From Methanolobus psychrotolerans (lineage in GTDB: Archaea; Halobacteriota; Methanosarcinia; Methanosarcinales; Methanosarcinaceae), in assembly GCF_002243045.1 (NCBI RefSeq), contig NZ_MBKP01000015.1, positions 1-43,798 on the forward strand: a DNA stretch of 43,798 bases, written 5' to 3'. Shown one piece after another: positions 17,030 to 25,525 of this stretch; position 1 is the stretch's first letter, and the number at the start of each line of letters is the position of its first letter. The position numbers were made by a program, and so were the translations under genes. The notes beneath the pieces were generated by a model. The model saw only the letters and a list, made by a program, of their open reading frames with translations. It had not been told where the DNA came from and made no database searches.

Positions 17030-18709
17030 TCATATTCTTCCAGTTCTAAGTATATAAACAACCAGCCACATTCCCAAAAACCCTGCCATCAGAAAACCCA
17101 TGACTCCAAGTAATGGAACTCCCCATATATGGGGCTCCATCCCGGTCTGTATTATCAGGGAAGAGCCTACGATTATGGCTGAAATGATGAGGCTGAAGGA
17201 AAGGCGGTTACTTGCTGCATCTATCTCAGCAACTATCCTGTCAAATCCGTGGTGTTCAAACCGCAGATTCAGGTAGCCTCTTTCAGCAATATCCAGTATG
17301 TGGGATAGCTTCATGGGTGCCCGGCGAAGGATACGGGTCCAGCTACTGAAATCTCTATAAGCACTGCCTGCAATATTAGTTAAGCGAACACGATCCTTTA
17401 TCGCATTTTTTGCAAATGGTTCTGCTATAATGGCCAGATTGATCTGCGGATCCATAATGCTGCTGAAACCTTCTATGGTCATTGCTCCTTTTGATAGTAG
17501 TGCAATATTGGCAGGAATCTTGATCTGGTATTTTCTCAGGAGGTTTATCATCTCTTCCAGTATCAGTGCAGTGTTAAGCTGGCTAAGGGCTCTTCCATAG
17601 TATTTGTAAAGGAGGTGATCAATGTCTATCTTAAGTAATGCTATATCCACTTCATCACCTATAGATCCAAGATCCCTCAACAGCTCAATGTATAATGTAG
17701 TGTCCCCTCTTGTTATGGCGATAAGCTCATCAACGAGCAGATTGCGCATGTCATAAGAAAGGAATCCTGCCATGCCGAAGTCAAGAAGCGCTATCCTGCC
17801 ATCTTTCATGATGAAAACATTTCCGGGATGAAGGTCTGCATGGAAGAATCCATCCTCATATACCTGCTTCATGAATGCCTTTAGCACATCGATTGCTATC
17901 TCTTTTCTGTCTGCTCTTATCCCGTCAAGTTCCTCAAAGGAACTGCTTTTGACACCGTCAATATACTCGAGGGTCAGTATTTTCATGCTGGAATAATCCC
18001 AATAGACCTTCGGGATATATATGCGTGGATGGTCCTGGAAGTTGCGGGCAAAATGCTCGGCATTCCTGCCTTCCTGGGTGTAATCAAGTTCAGCACGTAT
18101 GGAGCGTTCAAACTCCTCAACAATTTCCACCGGACGGTACAACCGTGCTTCAGGCAAGTGTTCTTCTGTAAAACCTGCAATACTGTGCAGTATGTCCAGG
18201 TCTGCTTCTATTATTTTCCCAATGCCGGGTCTCTGGACCTTGACAACTACATCCTCGCCGCTCTTTAACTTAGCACGATGCACTTGTCCAATTGAAGCTG
18301 CAGCAATGGGTATTTCTTCAAATTGCTCAAAAAGGTCTTCAATACTTGAGCCTAGTTCTTCTTTAATAATTGTTTCAGCTTCTTTTATCCCGAAAGGCTG
18401 TACGTCATCCTGAAGCTTGGACAATTCTTTGGTGTACTCAGGAGGTATCAGATCCTGACGCACGCTGAGTATCTGTCCAAGTTTGATGTAGGTCGGTCCA
18501 AGTTCTTCCAGCATCAACCTGGTTTTTTTAGGACCGGAATCACTCTCTATTAAAAACTTTTCCTTTTTTTTGATTCTTGAACTTAAAGGTCTTAAATCGC
18601 CGACCCCTAACTTGTCAACAATATATCCGAATTCATATTTCACGAGGGCATCAACGATCTTACCGTATCTTTTGATCATTGAATATCTGTGGATTTTCCG
18701 GTTTCTCAT
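17030..18709 (-). CDS. ABC1/AarF/UbiB-family atypical kinase, membrane-bound
   Basis: ATG 18709 is chosen because AAGGA lies 5 bases upstream; an in-frame start at 18748 has no such site. Family motifs are GPTYIKLGQILSVRQDLIP (the KxGQ helices), AAASIGQVHRAKLKSGEDVV (Ala-rich loop), the catalytic FHADLHPGNVF and the metal-binding LLDFGMAG. Two C-terminal membrane helices are visible (FSLIISAIIVGSSLIIQ and GVPLLGVMGFLMAGFLGM). In bacteria and mitochondria the family supports quinone synthesis through ATPase activity. In a methanogen the substrate is unknown, and methanophenazine or isoprenoid lipid metabolism is a guess. The length is normal. It is single-gene, downstream of a TATA-rich gap. 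Confidence 0.9.
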   Translation of the reverse strand: MRNRKIHRYSMIKRYGKIVDALVKYEFGYIVDKLGVGDLRPLSSRIKKKEKFLIESDSGPKKTRLMLEELGPTYIKLGQILSVRQDLIPPEYTKELSKLQDDVQPFGIKEAETIIKEELGSSIEDLFEQFEEIPIAAASIGQVHRAKLKSGEDVVVKVQRPGIGKIIEADLDILHSIAGFTEEHLPEARLYRPVEIVEEFERSIRAELDYTQEGRNAEHFARNFQDHPRIYIPKVYWDYSSMKILTLEYIDGVKSSSFEELDGIRADRKEIAIDVLKAFMKQVYEDGFFHADLHPGNVFIMKDGRIALLDFGMAGFLSYDMRNLLVDELIAITRGDTTLYIELLRDLGSIGDEVDIALLKIDIDHLLYKYYGRALSQLNTALILEEMINLLRKYQIKIPANIALLSKGAMTIEGFSSIMDPQINLAIIAEPFAKNAIKDRVRLTNIAGSAYRDFSSWTRILRRAPMKLSHILDIAERGYLNLRFEHHGFDRIVAEIDAASNRLSFSLIISAIIVGSSLIIQTGMEPHIWGVPLLGVMGFLMAGFLGMWLVVYILRTGRI

Positions 18710-18899
18710 TATTGTCCTTGTACTTTGATTTTTATTTGTATTTATCATTATTTAGTTCAGGCTTTATTATTAAATTATGGTATATATTTGTATGTCAATT
18801 TAGAGGAACAATTATATAATTCCTAACTCCAAATTATCATAGTCAGGAAATGTCTGGCGAATTGTTCGAAAAGAATAATAATAAAAGGAGTGATAAAGA

Positions 18900-19169
18900 A
18901 TGTTATTTTTTAGTATAAGTTCATGGGATCCGCATGATAGTGAAGAAGTAATTGAACATTTCAAGAAACTAAAACCTCCTGCAGGTATTAACGTTGTCAA
19001 CCAGTGGGTAGATCTTAACGGAGGAAGGTATTTCATTCTCTATAAGGCCGAAAGTGCAGAAGCATATGCTGAATTCAATATTCCATGGTCTGATATCTGC
19101 ATTATAGACAGCGTACCGGTTATGGAATCCACAGATTTCATAAAACTTATGATATCAAAGGGACTATGA
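18900..19169 (+). CDS. DUF3303-type small protein
   Basis: An 89-residue protein with AAAAGGAG 9 bases upstream. It reads as a compact alpha/beta dimeric alpha-beta barrel-like domain (FSISSWDPHDSEEVIEHF, then INVVNQWVDLNGGRYFILY and EAYAEFNIPWSDICIID), which fits the DUF3303 family common in methanogens. No catalytic residues are obvious and the function is unknown. It is transcribed alone, divergent from the UbiB-like gene. Confidence 0.75.
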   Translation: MLFFSISSWDPHDSEEVIEHFKKLKPPAGINVVNQWVDLNGGRYFILYKAESAEAYAEFNIPWSDICIIDSVPVMESTDFIKLMISKGL

Positions 19170-19199
19170 TTCCCTTCCTTCTTATTTTCTGTCTTTAAT

Positions 19200-19799
19200 T
19201 CACAACATCAATGTGACTCTTCTTTCTCTGTCACCTATCTTCACGATGAAATCTCCATCTGGAAGTGAACTTGTGTCATATTTGCAATAAAAATTACCCT
19301 CTTCATCCGCCTTGATGGTCTGGCTGGCTACAAAATCTATCTTAACTTCATTTTCATTATCCAGTGCGTTTCCTTCGATTACTATTTCATAGTTCCCTGC
19401 AGGGACATTCTTTTCAAAAAATTCAGCGACCCCATCCTCCGCATCAAAGCTTCTTTTAAAATCCACAAACATCCGCACGATAAAATCCAGATCATTCACT
19501 TTCTGTGACCTTACCAGAAAACTATTACTTCCACTAGGTATCCTGATATTTTTGAATATATAGCTATATCTGTTGTCAATAACCGGAACGTTGAGTGTGA
19601 ATGAAACTACCATTCCTATAATCTCATGAGGATTTGTTTTTCCGGTAATGTCCAGCACATCTCCTGTGCAGGGGCTGGAAGGGTGAATGCTCCAACCATT
19701 TAAAGGTGCATTCTGGTTCTCTTCCGTCTGATCACTTATTAAAGAATAAAGTGCTTTTGAAAAAGTCAAAAAGAGACTATTACTTTTTCTAAAGTTCAT
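19200..19799 (-). CDS. Hypothetical beta-rich protein
   Basis: A 199-residue protein not assigned to a family. Two beta-sandwich-like segments are suggested: one from about residue 35 (NGWSIHPSSPCTGDVLDITG), and a C-terminal one ending FYCKYDTSSLPDGDFIVKIG, a pattern of Ig-like 'sortilin/MG2-type' strands found in many archaeal surface proteins. There is no clear signal peptide, but the N terminus is moderately hydrophobic (LFLTFSKALYSLI). The ribosome-binding site AAGGAGG lies only about 1 base from the ATG, unusually close, so initiation may be inefficient. It lies 16 bases downstream of the phasin-like gene and is probably co-transcribed with it. Confidence 0.65.
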   Translation of the reverse strand: MNFRKSNSLFLTFSKALYSLISDQTEENQNAPLNGWSIHPSSPCTGDVLDITGKTNPHEIIGMVVSFTLNVPVIDNRYSYIFKNIRIPSGSNSFLVRSQKVNDLDFIVRMFVDFKRSFDAEDGVAEFFEKNVPAGNYEIVIEGNALDNENEVKIDFVASQTIKADEEGNFYCKYDTSSLPDGDFIVKIGDRERRVTLML

Positions 19800-19815
19800 T
19801 CCTCCTTTTTAAGGC

Positions 19816-20163
19816 TCACATGTCCTTTTCTTTATCATTGGAACCCACAAGCTTGTCAATTTTCTCTTCGAGCTGTTTAATGATGTCTTTGAGTTCCCTT
19901 ACTTCATCCTTTGTTGCGATGTCCGCCTTAGTGATAGTATCCTGGACCTTGGATGAGATCTTTTTCTCGATATCTTCCTTCTGTTTCTTTTGTTCATCAA
20001 TTACTTCACGAACAAATTTCTTGCCTTCTTCTTTCTTTATTTCTCCGTTTTCGATAAGATCGTCGGCAATGTCTTGTATCTTCTCTTCTGTTAATGCCCA
20101 CATCCCTATTCCGAAAAGACCGACTTTTTTCATAATGTCTGTAATGTCTGTAACATCTTTCAT
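19816..20163 (-). CDS. Phasin-like / polyhydroxyalkanoate granule-associated protein family (COG3937-like)
   Basis: ATG 20163 is preferred over 20190 because GGAGG lies 7 bases upstream. The 115-residue product is nearly all helix and charged. An N-terminal amphipathic segment (MKKVGLFGIGMWALTEEKI) is followed by a coiled coil (DEQKKQKEDIEKKISSK, then ELKDIIKQLEEKIDKLVG). This is the layout of the phasin-like family, including the typical G.GAWALT-like motif. Methanogens usually do not make PHA granules, so the role is unknown, possibly a scaffold. The gene pairs with the hypothetical gene downstream. Confidence 0.7.
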   Translation of the reverse strand: MKDVTDITDIMKKVGLFGIGMWALTEEKIQDIADDLIENGEIKKEEGKKFVREVIDEQKKQKEDIEKKISSKVQDTITKADIATKDEVRELKDIIKQLEEKIDKLVGSNDKEKDM

Positions 20164-20481
20164 TTTAAACCTCCAATGATTAATTATCATGTGTTATGAT
20201 AAATATCTTGTTCTGAGGAAGTTCAAGTCTGGCACAGGCTAAGTTTCCCGGAAAAACGGATATTATCTAATATTATTAGGCACGTCTACGAGGGTGAATA
20301 ATATATAAAAGATAATCTGGAACGTTGGGATAGTTTTCAATTAAAAAATGTTATTGGTGCACAATAATAATTCGGAATCAAATAGTGTAAATAGTATCAA
20401 TCTATGTCTGAAAACTGATACAATGCAGGTGATACCTGCACGATGGAAAGGAACGTATAAGATCCAGAAAAAGATGAGTTT

Positions 20482-22206
20482 TCAGTTATCAACCAGTTCA
20501 CTGATATCATGTTCCAGATATTTTGCATGACTCATTTCTATGAGTTTGCCGCACACCTCTTCAGGCTTACCGTCCATAATTATTTTTGCATTGTCAACAA
20601 GGATGGCCCGGTGTGCCGCCTCCTTTACAAAGTCCATGTGGTGGCTTACAAATACAATGGTTGTGCCGAATTTCTTATTAATGTTCTTCAGGGAATTTGT
20701 AACATCCCTGAGAGTCACAGGGTCCAGATCACCGAAAGGCTCGTCAAGCATCAATATTTCCGGGCGTGATACAAGTGCCAGTGCGATGTATGCTCTGACA
20801 TGTTCTCCACCACTTATCTGGTAAGGTGTTTTGTCAAGCACCGACATTGGCAGGTCAAGGGCTTCAAACACCTCCGCTGCATGCTCATCAACATTCTCCT
20901 TTGTGATCAGTGGGAATAGCCTGGAATATATCTCGATGGTCAGGTTCATTTCCCGGAGTGTTTTGTCTTTCTCCTCCTCGGCAACTTCGGTCAGCTTATA
21001 AAGTGTATCAAGTTCCTCATCCGATATGCCAAGTTCTAAAGCTTTCTGTCTGGCAAAATCAAGTGACCTTTCACCTTTCAGGCGCAGTTTGAATGCAAGC
21101 TGTTCTCGTATGGTGGAATGGGGTGAAAGCGTGAACTCCTGATGCATGATACTCATCTTCCTGCGTAGTTCAAGGCGTTGTCTAGTGAAATCAACTATGT
21201 TCAGCCAATTTCCATCATGCAGGTAACTGATCTCCCCTTCTTTTGGTATCCTCAGGCCTTCGATCATTTTCATCAGTGTTGTCTTTCCGGCACCCGACTG
21301 TCCGATAAGTGCAGTGATCTCGCCTTTGTTTATATCAAGTTCAAGGTCTTCGAACTTAAGTACCTCTCCTACTCTTAACAGAACAAAGCGGTTTGAAAGT
21401 CCTCTTACTTTTATGATCGCTCCGTCATTCGTCTTGTCCGGGAGTGGGACCTGTTTTTGTATGTCCTTCAGGAAATGTTTCAGTACCTTTTCAGGTTCAC
21501 CTGTTTCCACGATTTTGCCTTTTTCAAGGTATACGACCCTGTCTGCAAGGTAGAGGTGGATCTCGGGAAGGTGTGAAACGATTATAATAGGAATCTTGAG
21601 TTCTTTTTTGATGTTCCTTATGACATCAAGGATCTCCTGTTTTGTACCGGGGCCGGTCATGGTCACAGGTTCGTCCAGGAGTAAGAGCCGTGGTTTTGCT
21701 GCAAGTTGGCGTGCAAGTATGAGTCTTTGCTTCTCTCCGCCACTCAACAGGTTGGAGGAATGCTGTGCTTTGTGCTCAAGTCCCACAAGACGCATGTAAT
21801 ACATGGCTTCTTCGTATAGCTCGTCATAGTTAAACGCGTCCGGTTCTGGTAATCCTTCATTTCCCTCTATCTGAAAATTCAGCCTGCGGATTATATTCTC
21901 AATAGCAGGTCCGTTCCAGAGTCCGAAATTGCGCTGAAGGTGTATTGCGCTTGTATGTGCAAGGAATTTCAGTTTGTCCTTTTCGGAATCAGGTTCGATC
22001 CTCTCGCCATCAAGTTCGAAGTATCCTGAATCAAAGCCCTCTATTCCTCTGAGTATCTTTAAAATCGTGGTCTTGCCACTTCCACTCTTTCCGGTAATTC
22101 CGAGTATTTCTCCGTCTGCAACATTAAAACTGACATTGTCCAGAATTCTGTTCTTCTCATTGTTGAATTCATATTCTTTTACGATATTGCATACTTCAAG
22201 CATCAT
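20482..22206 (-). CDS. atwA: Methyl-coenzyme M reductase activation component A2 (AtwA), double ABC ATPase
   Basis: This soluble ATPase takes part in ATP-dependent reductive activation of the nickel cofactor F430 of methyl-coenzyme M reductase. About 574 residues hold two ABC cassettes. The first has Walker A GKSGSGKTT, signature LLSGGEKQR and Walker B RLLLLDEP. The second has Walker A GQSGAGKTT, signature ISGGEHVRA and Walker B EILMLDEP, with a switch His in VSHHMDF. No membrane segments are present, as expected for this family and unlike transporters. ATG occurs twice (22206 and 22203), with AGAGG upstream; a TTG at 22209 is unlikely. It marks the organism as a methanogen. Confidence 0.93.
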   Translation of the reverse strand: MMLEVCNIVKEYEFNNEKNRILDNVSFNVADGEILGITGKSGSGKTTILKILRGIEGFDSGYFELDGERIEPDSEKDKLKFLAHTSAIHLQRNFGLWNGPAIENIIRRLNFQIEGNEGLPEPDAFNYDELYEEAMYYMRLVGLEHKAQHSSNLLSGGEKQRLILARQLAAKPRLLLLDEPVTMTGPGTKQEILDVIRNIKKELKIPIIIVSHLPEIHLYLADRVVYLEKGKIVETGEPEKVLKHFLKDIQKQVPLPDKTNDGAIIKVRGLSNRFVLLRVGEVLKFEDLELDINKGEITALIGQSGAGKTTLMKMIEGLRIPKEGEISYLHDGNWLNIVDFTRQRLELRRKMSIMHQEFTLSPHSTIREQLAFKLRLKGERSLDFARQKALELGISDEELDTLYKLTEVAEEEKDKTLREMNLTIEIYSRLFPLITKENVDEHAAEVFEALDLPMSVLDKTPYQISGGEHVRAYIALALVSRPEILMLDEPFGDLDPVTLRDVTNSLKNINKKFGTTIVFVSHHMDFVKEAAHRAILVDNAKIIMDGKPEEVCGKLIEMSHAKYLEHDISELVDN

Positions 22207-22249
22207 CAAACCTCTGTGAATGGTTTCGGTCTGAAAGGATAAAAGGAAA

Positions 22250-22264
22250 AAAGGAGAGTCCTTT
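22250..22264 (-). terminator. Short hairpin after the GGGP synthase gene
   Basis: A 6-bp stem AAAGGA/TCCTTT with loop CTC lies just past the stop. On the minus strand it is followed by TTTCCTTTTATCC. The stem is weak, so termination may be partial. Confidence 0.4.
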
Positions 22265-22266
22265 AA

Positions 22267-23010
22267 TTACTTCTTAATAGCTGATACGAGCTCTTCGATC
22301 TTTGCAGTGACATTGGAACTCTCTTCAAGGATGGTTCCTGTTACTATCATATCGGCTCCTGCAAGTGCGCATAACTTTGCAGTTTCACCGTCACGGATAC
22401 CGCCACCAACTATTAACTTATTGTCTCCAAGGACATGTTTTACCGCGCCTATCATTTCAGGCGTCACGGCCGCATTTGCACCGGACCCTGCTTCCAGATA
22501 AGTGTAGTGCATGCCGAGGTATTTTCCCGCAAGTGCATAGGCAACTGCAAGTTCCGGCTTATGCTTTGGTATCAGTCTTGCGTCACCAACCCAGCCAACC
22601 GTTCCTCCTGGCTCTACTATTAAGTATGCCATTGAGATTGGTTCAATACCACTCTTGTATACAAGCGGTGCTCCCATTGCCTGGTTGGTTACGATGAAAT
22701 TAATGTCACGGGAATTTAACAGGCTCATGAAAAATATAGCATCAGCGTACCTGCTGACACCTGCTGCATTGCCTGGGAACAGAATGGTGGGCTTGTCGGT
22801 CTTCTCTTTTATTTTAAGGAGTGTCTGATCAAGGATCACTCCTCCGGCTCCGGTGGAACCACCGACCATGATGGCATCTGTACCTCCAAGGACAGCAGCA
22901 TATGCTATTTCTGCAGCCTCGTCAGGAGTCTGGGATGCCGGGTCGATAAGTGTCAAGTGAACTGTACCTTCGCTTTCAGCGATATTATTAAGGTACTTTT
23001 CCACTTGCAT
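22267..23010 (-). CDS. Geranylgeranylglyceryl phosphate (GGGP) synthase
   Basis: The enzyme makes the first ether bond of archaeal membrane lipids, joining geranylgeranyl diphosphate to sn-glycerol-1-phosphate. The TIM-barrel protein of 247 residues starts at ATG 23010 (MQVEKYLNNI). The longer open frame to 23121 overlaps the L40e gene in another frame and is rejected. Signatures are HLTLIDPASQTPDEA, AIMVGGSTGAGG, PTILFPGNAAGVSRYADAI, YLEAGSGANAAV and the phosphate-binding LIVGGGIRDGE. It lies 8 bases after rpl40e, so the two are co-transcribed. Confidence 0.93.
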   Translation of the reverse strand: MQVEKYLNNIAESEGTVHLTLIDPASQTPDEAAEIAYAAVLGGTDAIMVGGSTGAGGVILDQTLLKIKEKTDKPTILFPGNAAGVSRYADAIFFMSLLNSRDINFIVTNQAMGAPLVYKSGIEPISMAYLIVEPGGTVGWVGDARLIPKHKPELAVAYALAGKYLGMHYTYLEAGSGANAAVTPEMIGAVKHVLGDNKLIVGGGIRDGETAKLCALAGADMIVTGTILEESSNVTAKIEELVSAIKK

Positions 23011-23018
23011 GAAAACGA

Positions 23019-23168
23019 TCAGCCACCCTTTGCTTCCTTGGATTTCATACGCAGGGCTTTGCCACCGCATTTCCTGCATCTTGTTGCACGTACTGCATTG
23101 CGGGCATTGCAGTCCATACAAATCTTCTTAATCAGTATTCTGTTTTCAGCTTCTGGAAATCTTGCCAT
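23019..23168 (-). CDS. rpl40e: 50S ribosomal protein L40e
   Basis: A 49-residue protein, too short for most ORF filters. It begins [20 protein letters not shown] and has a CxxC-N10-CxxC zinc ribbon (Cys 17, 20, 31, 34: ICMDCN and [11 protein letters not shown]), with a basic tail [15 protein letters not shown] lies 6 bases upstream of ATG 23168. This is the archaeal ubiquitin-free L40 of the large ribosomal subunit. It is the first gene of a two-gene unit with GGGP synthase. Confidence 0.93.
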   Translation of the reverse strand: MARFPEAENRILIKKICMDCNARNAVRATRCRKCGGKALRMKSKEAKGG

Positions 23169-23381
23169 TGTTTTCACCTAAATGATTATGATATATAATT
23201 AGAATAATAGGCTGCATACATGATGCTCAAAACATATAATTGTTTTGGCAAAACCATGCTTCGTTTCGCACCCTATTTGATTAATCCTGTCACTCTCTTT
23301 TATGCTATAAATATTCATGCTTGTTCTTTTCCACAGGACAAACTATTTAATTAATATAATCATTAATAATGAACGATTGAT

Positions 23382-24032
23382 ATGTCAAAAGAGGAACTAG
23401 AGCAAAGAAGGCAGGAATGGTATGAGAAAGTAAAAAATGAGGGCAAGCTCAATAAGAGTCCCATTGAGGATCATAATGCAAAACTGAAGACCCTGCAGAA
23501 TCCTGTCCGCAGGGATATCATCAAACACTTGAATGAAAAGAAAATGACCTTTGCTGAACTTAAGGCCGAATTCAACCTGCAGGATATGCAGATGAAACTG
23601 CATCTTGGGATGCTGGAAGAGAATCTTTACGTTGAAAAAGAGGGTGATGCGACCTATGTTATCACGCCACGCGGCGAGGACTATCTTGCAAGTGTTGAAC
23701 CAAAGGATGATCTGAAGAAAAGAAGAGATGAATGGTACGAGAAAGCAAAGAAAGAAGGTAAGCTCAAGGAAAATCCTACCGAAGACCACAGGGCTGGTTT
23801 GAAAGCCATGCAGAATCCTGTCCGCAGGCACATTGTTGAAAGTCTGGGCGAAGGGAAAATGACCTTTGATAAGGTCAAGGCCAAGTTCGATCTCAATGAT
23901 GTACAGGCCAGACTGAATCTCGATATGCTTGTAGATACCCTTTACATCGAAAAAGAGGATGATACAACTTACGTAATCACAGTACGTGGTGAGGCATTCC
24001 TCGAGAATGCTGAATCAAAACATGAACATTAA
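23382..24032 (+). CDS. Internally duplicated winged-helix regulator
   Basis: The 216-residue protein consists of two homologous halves (about 1-106 and 109-210). Each has an RR.EWYEK.K.EGKL.(K/E)(S/N)P.EDH lead, an ArsR-like winged helix starting LQNPVRRDIIKHL / MQNPVRRHIVESL, and a closing TYVIT.RGE. A single polypeptide could thus mimic a dimer. No ligand or metal site is obvious (no Cys). No Shine-Dalgarno is present; an AT-rich TATA-like tract (about 23344-23356) lies about 30 bases before the ATG, so the mRNA may be leaderless or nearly so. The DNA target is unknown. Confidence 0.8.
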   Translation: MSKEELEQRRQEWYEKVKNEGKLNKSPIEDHNAKLKTLQNPVRRDIIKHLNEKKMTFAELKAEFNLQDMQMKLHLGMLEENLYVEKEGDATYVITPRGEDYLASVEPKDDLKKRRDEWYEKAKKEGKLKENPTEDHRAGLKAMQNPVRRHIVESLGEGKMTFDKVKAKFDLNDVQARLNLDMLVDTLYIEKEDDTTYVITVRGEAFLENAESKHEH

Positions 24033-24061
24033 AGTCCAATAACTTTAAACAATAATATCAA

Positions 24062-24095
24062 AAAAAGTATTTAAATGGGGTAGACCACCCCATTT
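24062..24095 (-). terminator. Terminator of the gatCAB operon
   Basis: A perfect 9-bp stem AAATGGGGT/ACCCCATTT (24073-24081 / 24087-24095) is followed on the minus strand by AAATACTTTTTTT. It lies between convergent genes and 8 bases past the gatB stop. Confidence 0.8.
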
Positions 24096-24103
24096 GAGTT
24101 AAA

Positions 24104-25525
24104 TTATTCATCCAGTTTCGCAAGCAATTTCTCTCTTGCCTCACGGGCATCAGCACGACCTTTTGTCTTCTGCATGACCTTACCCACAATGAAGTTAAGG
24201 GATTTTTCCTTGCCGGCACGGTAGTCTGCCACAGCCTCCGGGTTCTCAGCTATTGCCTCTTCCACTGCTTTTGCAACGATATCATCCTCTACCTTGAGAA
24301 GTCCCTTCTCTTTGACAATATCCTGAGGTTTGCCTCCGTTATCAAGGACGGCACGTATGATCTCAACACCGCTCTGCTCTGTTATTTTGTTACTGGTTAC
24401 AAGTTCGATAACTGAAACAATATCTTCCACTGTGAAAGCATCGACATTCAGATCACGGTAATTAAGCTCTCCTTTGAGAATATCTGCAACCCATACTGCT
24501 GCTGCCTTAGGGTCAACCTTTGATGCGACTTCTTCATAGAAATTAGCCACCTTAATCTCGGTTGTAAGTGCCCTTGCATGCATGTCGATAATACCATACT
24601 CTTTTATGAAGCGGTCTCTCTTTGCATCAGGGAGCTCCGGCAATGTCTTGAGTACTTCCGGTACCCAGTCTGCCACTCGCAGCGGTACGAGGTCAGGTTC
24701 AGGGAAATAACGATAGTCATTCTCTGTTTCCTTGGTACGCATAGACAGTGTAACGCCCCTGGCCTCATCGAAGTGCCTGGTTTCCAGTGTGATCTCTCCG
24801 CCACGTCTGATGTGGTTCTTTTGCCTCATTATTTCGTAGAGTAAAGCTCTCTCAGCTCCCTTGAAGGATGAGATATTCTTAACCTCAACACGTTCTCCCA
24901 TATACACGGAGACGTTAGCATCCACCCTCATGGCTCCCTCCAGATCGCCATCGAATACGTCAAGGTAGTCAAGTATGCTCCTGAGCTTGTCCAGATAGCG
25001 TCTTGCTTCCTTGGGGCTTCTCATGTCGGGTTCGCTGACAATCTCAATAAGTGTCATGCCTGAACGGTTGTAGTTAATGAGTGTACCCTTGGACTTGTCA
25101 ATGCTTCCCATGTGCTGGAGCCTTCCGGGGTCTTCTTCCATGTGAGCACGTGTTATCCTGATGACACGTTCTCCATCCTCACCTTCAATGACTATTTTCC
25201 CTTCACCTGCTATCGGGAAATCATACTGGGTGGTCTGGAAGCCCTTTGGCAGGTCAGGGTAGTAGTAGTTCTTCCTGTGAAACTGGGTCTGTTCTACGAT
25301 GTTACAGTTCAGTGCAAGTCCTATCTTTATAGCAAACTCAACTGCCTTTTCATTGATAACAGGCAGTGAACCGGGAAGTCCCAGGCATACGGGGCATACG
25401 TGGGTGTTAGGTTCAGAGTCATGGTAGTTTGTGGAACAGCCGCAGAACAGCTTTGTGTTGAGCTTGTTCAGCTGGACGTGCACTTCAAGTCCTATCCTTA
25501 CTCCGTCAGGGTTCTCGTAAACCAT
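24104..25525 (-). CDS. gatB: Asp/Glu-tRNA amidotransferase subunit B (GatB)
   Basis: This subunit binds the misacylated tRNA and phosphorylates and amidates the acyl group using ammonia delivered from GatA. The 473-residue protein opens with VRIGLEVHVQLN, then CGCST and HVCPVCLGLPGSLPV (zinc-site Cys). ITRAHMEEDPGRLQH and NRSGMTLIEIVSEPDMRSP follow in the kinase-like core, with the helical YqeY-like tail (NFIVGKVMQKTKGRA). It overlaps the gatA stop by one base (TAATG). In Methanosarcinaceae GatCAB is expected to serve mainly Asn-tRNA, with GatDE making Gln-tRNA. Confidence 0.96.
   Translation of the reverse strand: MVYENPDGVRIGLEVHVQLNKLNTKLFCGCSTNYHDSEPNTHVCPVCLGLPGSLPVINEKAVEFAIKIGLALNCNIVEQTQFHRKNYYYPDLPKGFQTTQYDFPIAGEGKIVIEGEDGERVIRITRAHMEEDPGRLQHMGSIDKSKGTLINYNRSGMTLIEIVSEPDMRSPKEARRYLDKLRSILDYLDVFDGDLEGAMRVDANVSVYMGERVEVKNISSFKGAERALLYEIMRQKNHIRRGGEITLETRHFDEARGVTLSMRTKETENDYRYFPEPDLVPLRVADWVPEVLKTLPELPDAKRDRFIKEYGIIDMHARALTTEIKVANFYEEVASKVDPKAAAVWVADILKGELNYRDLNVDAFTVEDIVSVIELVTSNKITEQSGVEIIRAVLDNGGKPQDIVKEKGLLKVEDDIVAKAVEEAIAENPEAVADYRAGKEKSLNFIVGKVMQKTKGRADAREAREKLLAKLDE

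Noticed and set aside
20191-20481. Small gene between the phasin-like gene and atwA
   Set aside because: A 60-codon plus-strand frame exists, but it has no ribosome-binding site and overlaps the atwA end; nothing else is seen in this gap.
23011-23121. N-terminal extension of GGGP synthase beginning MYGLQCPQC
   Set aside because: It is an out-of-frame reading of rpl40e; the L40e zinc ribbon and the normal length of GGGP synthase from 23010 decide against it.
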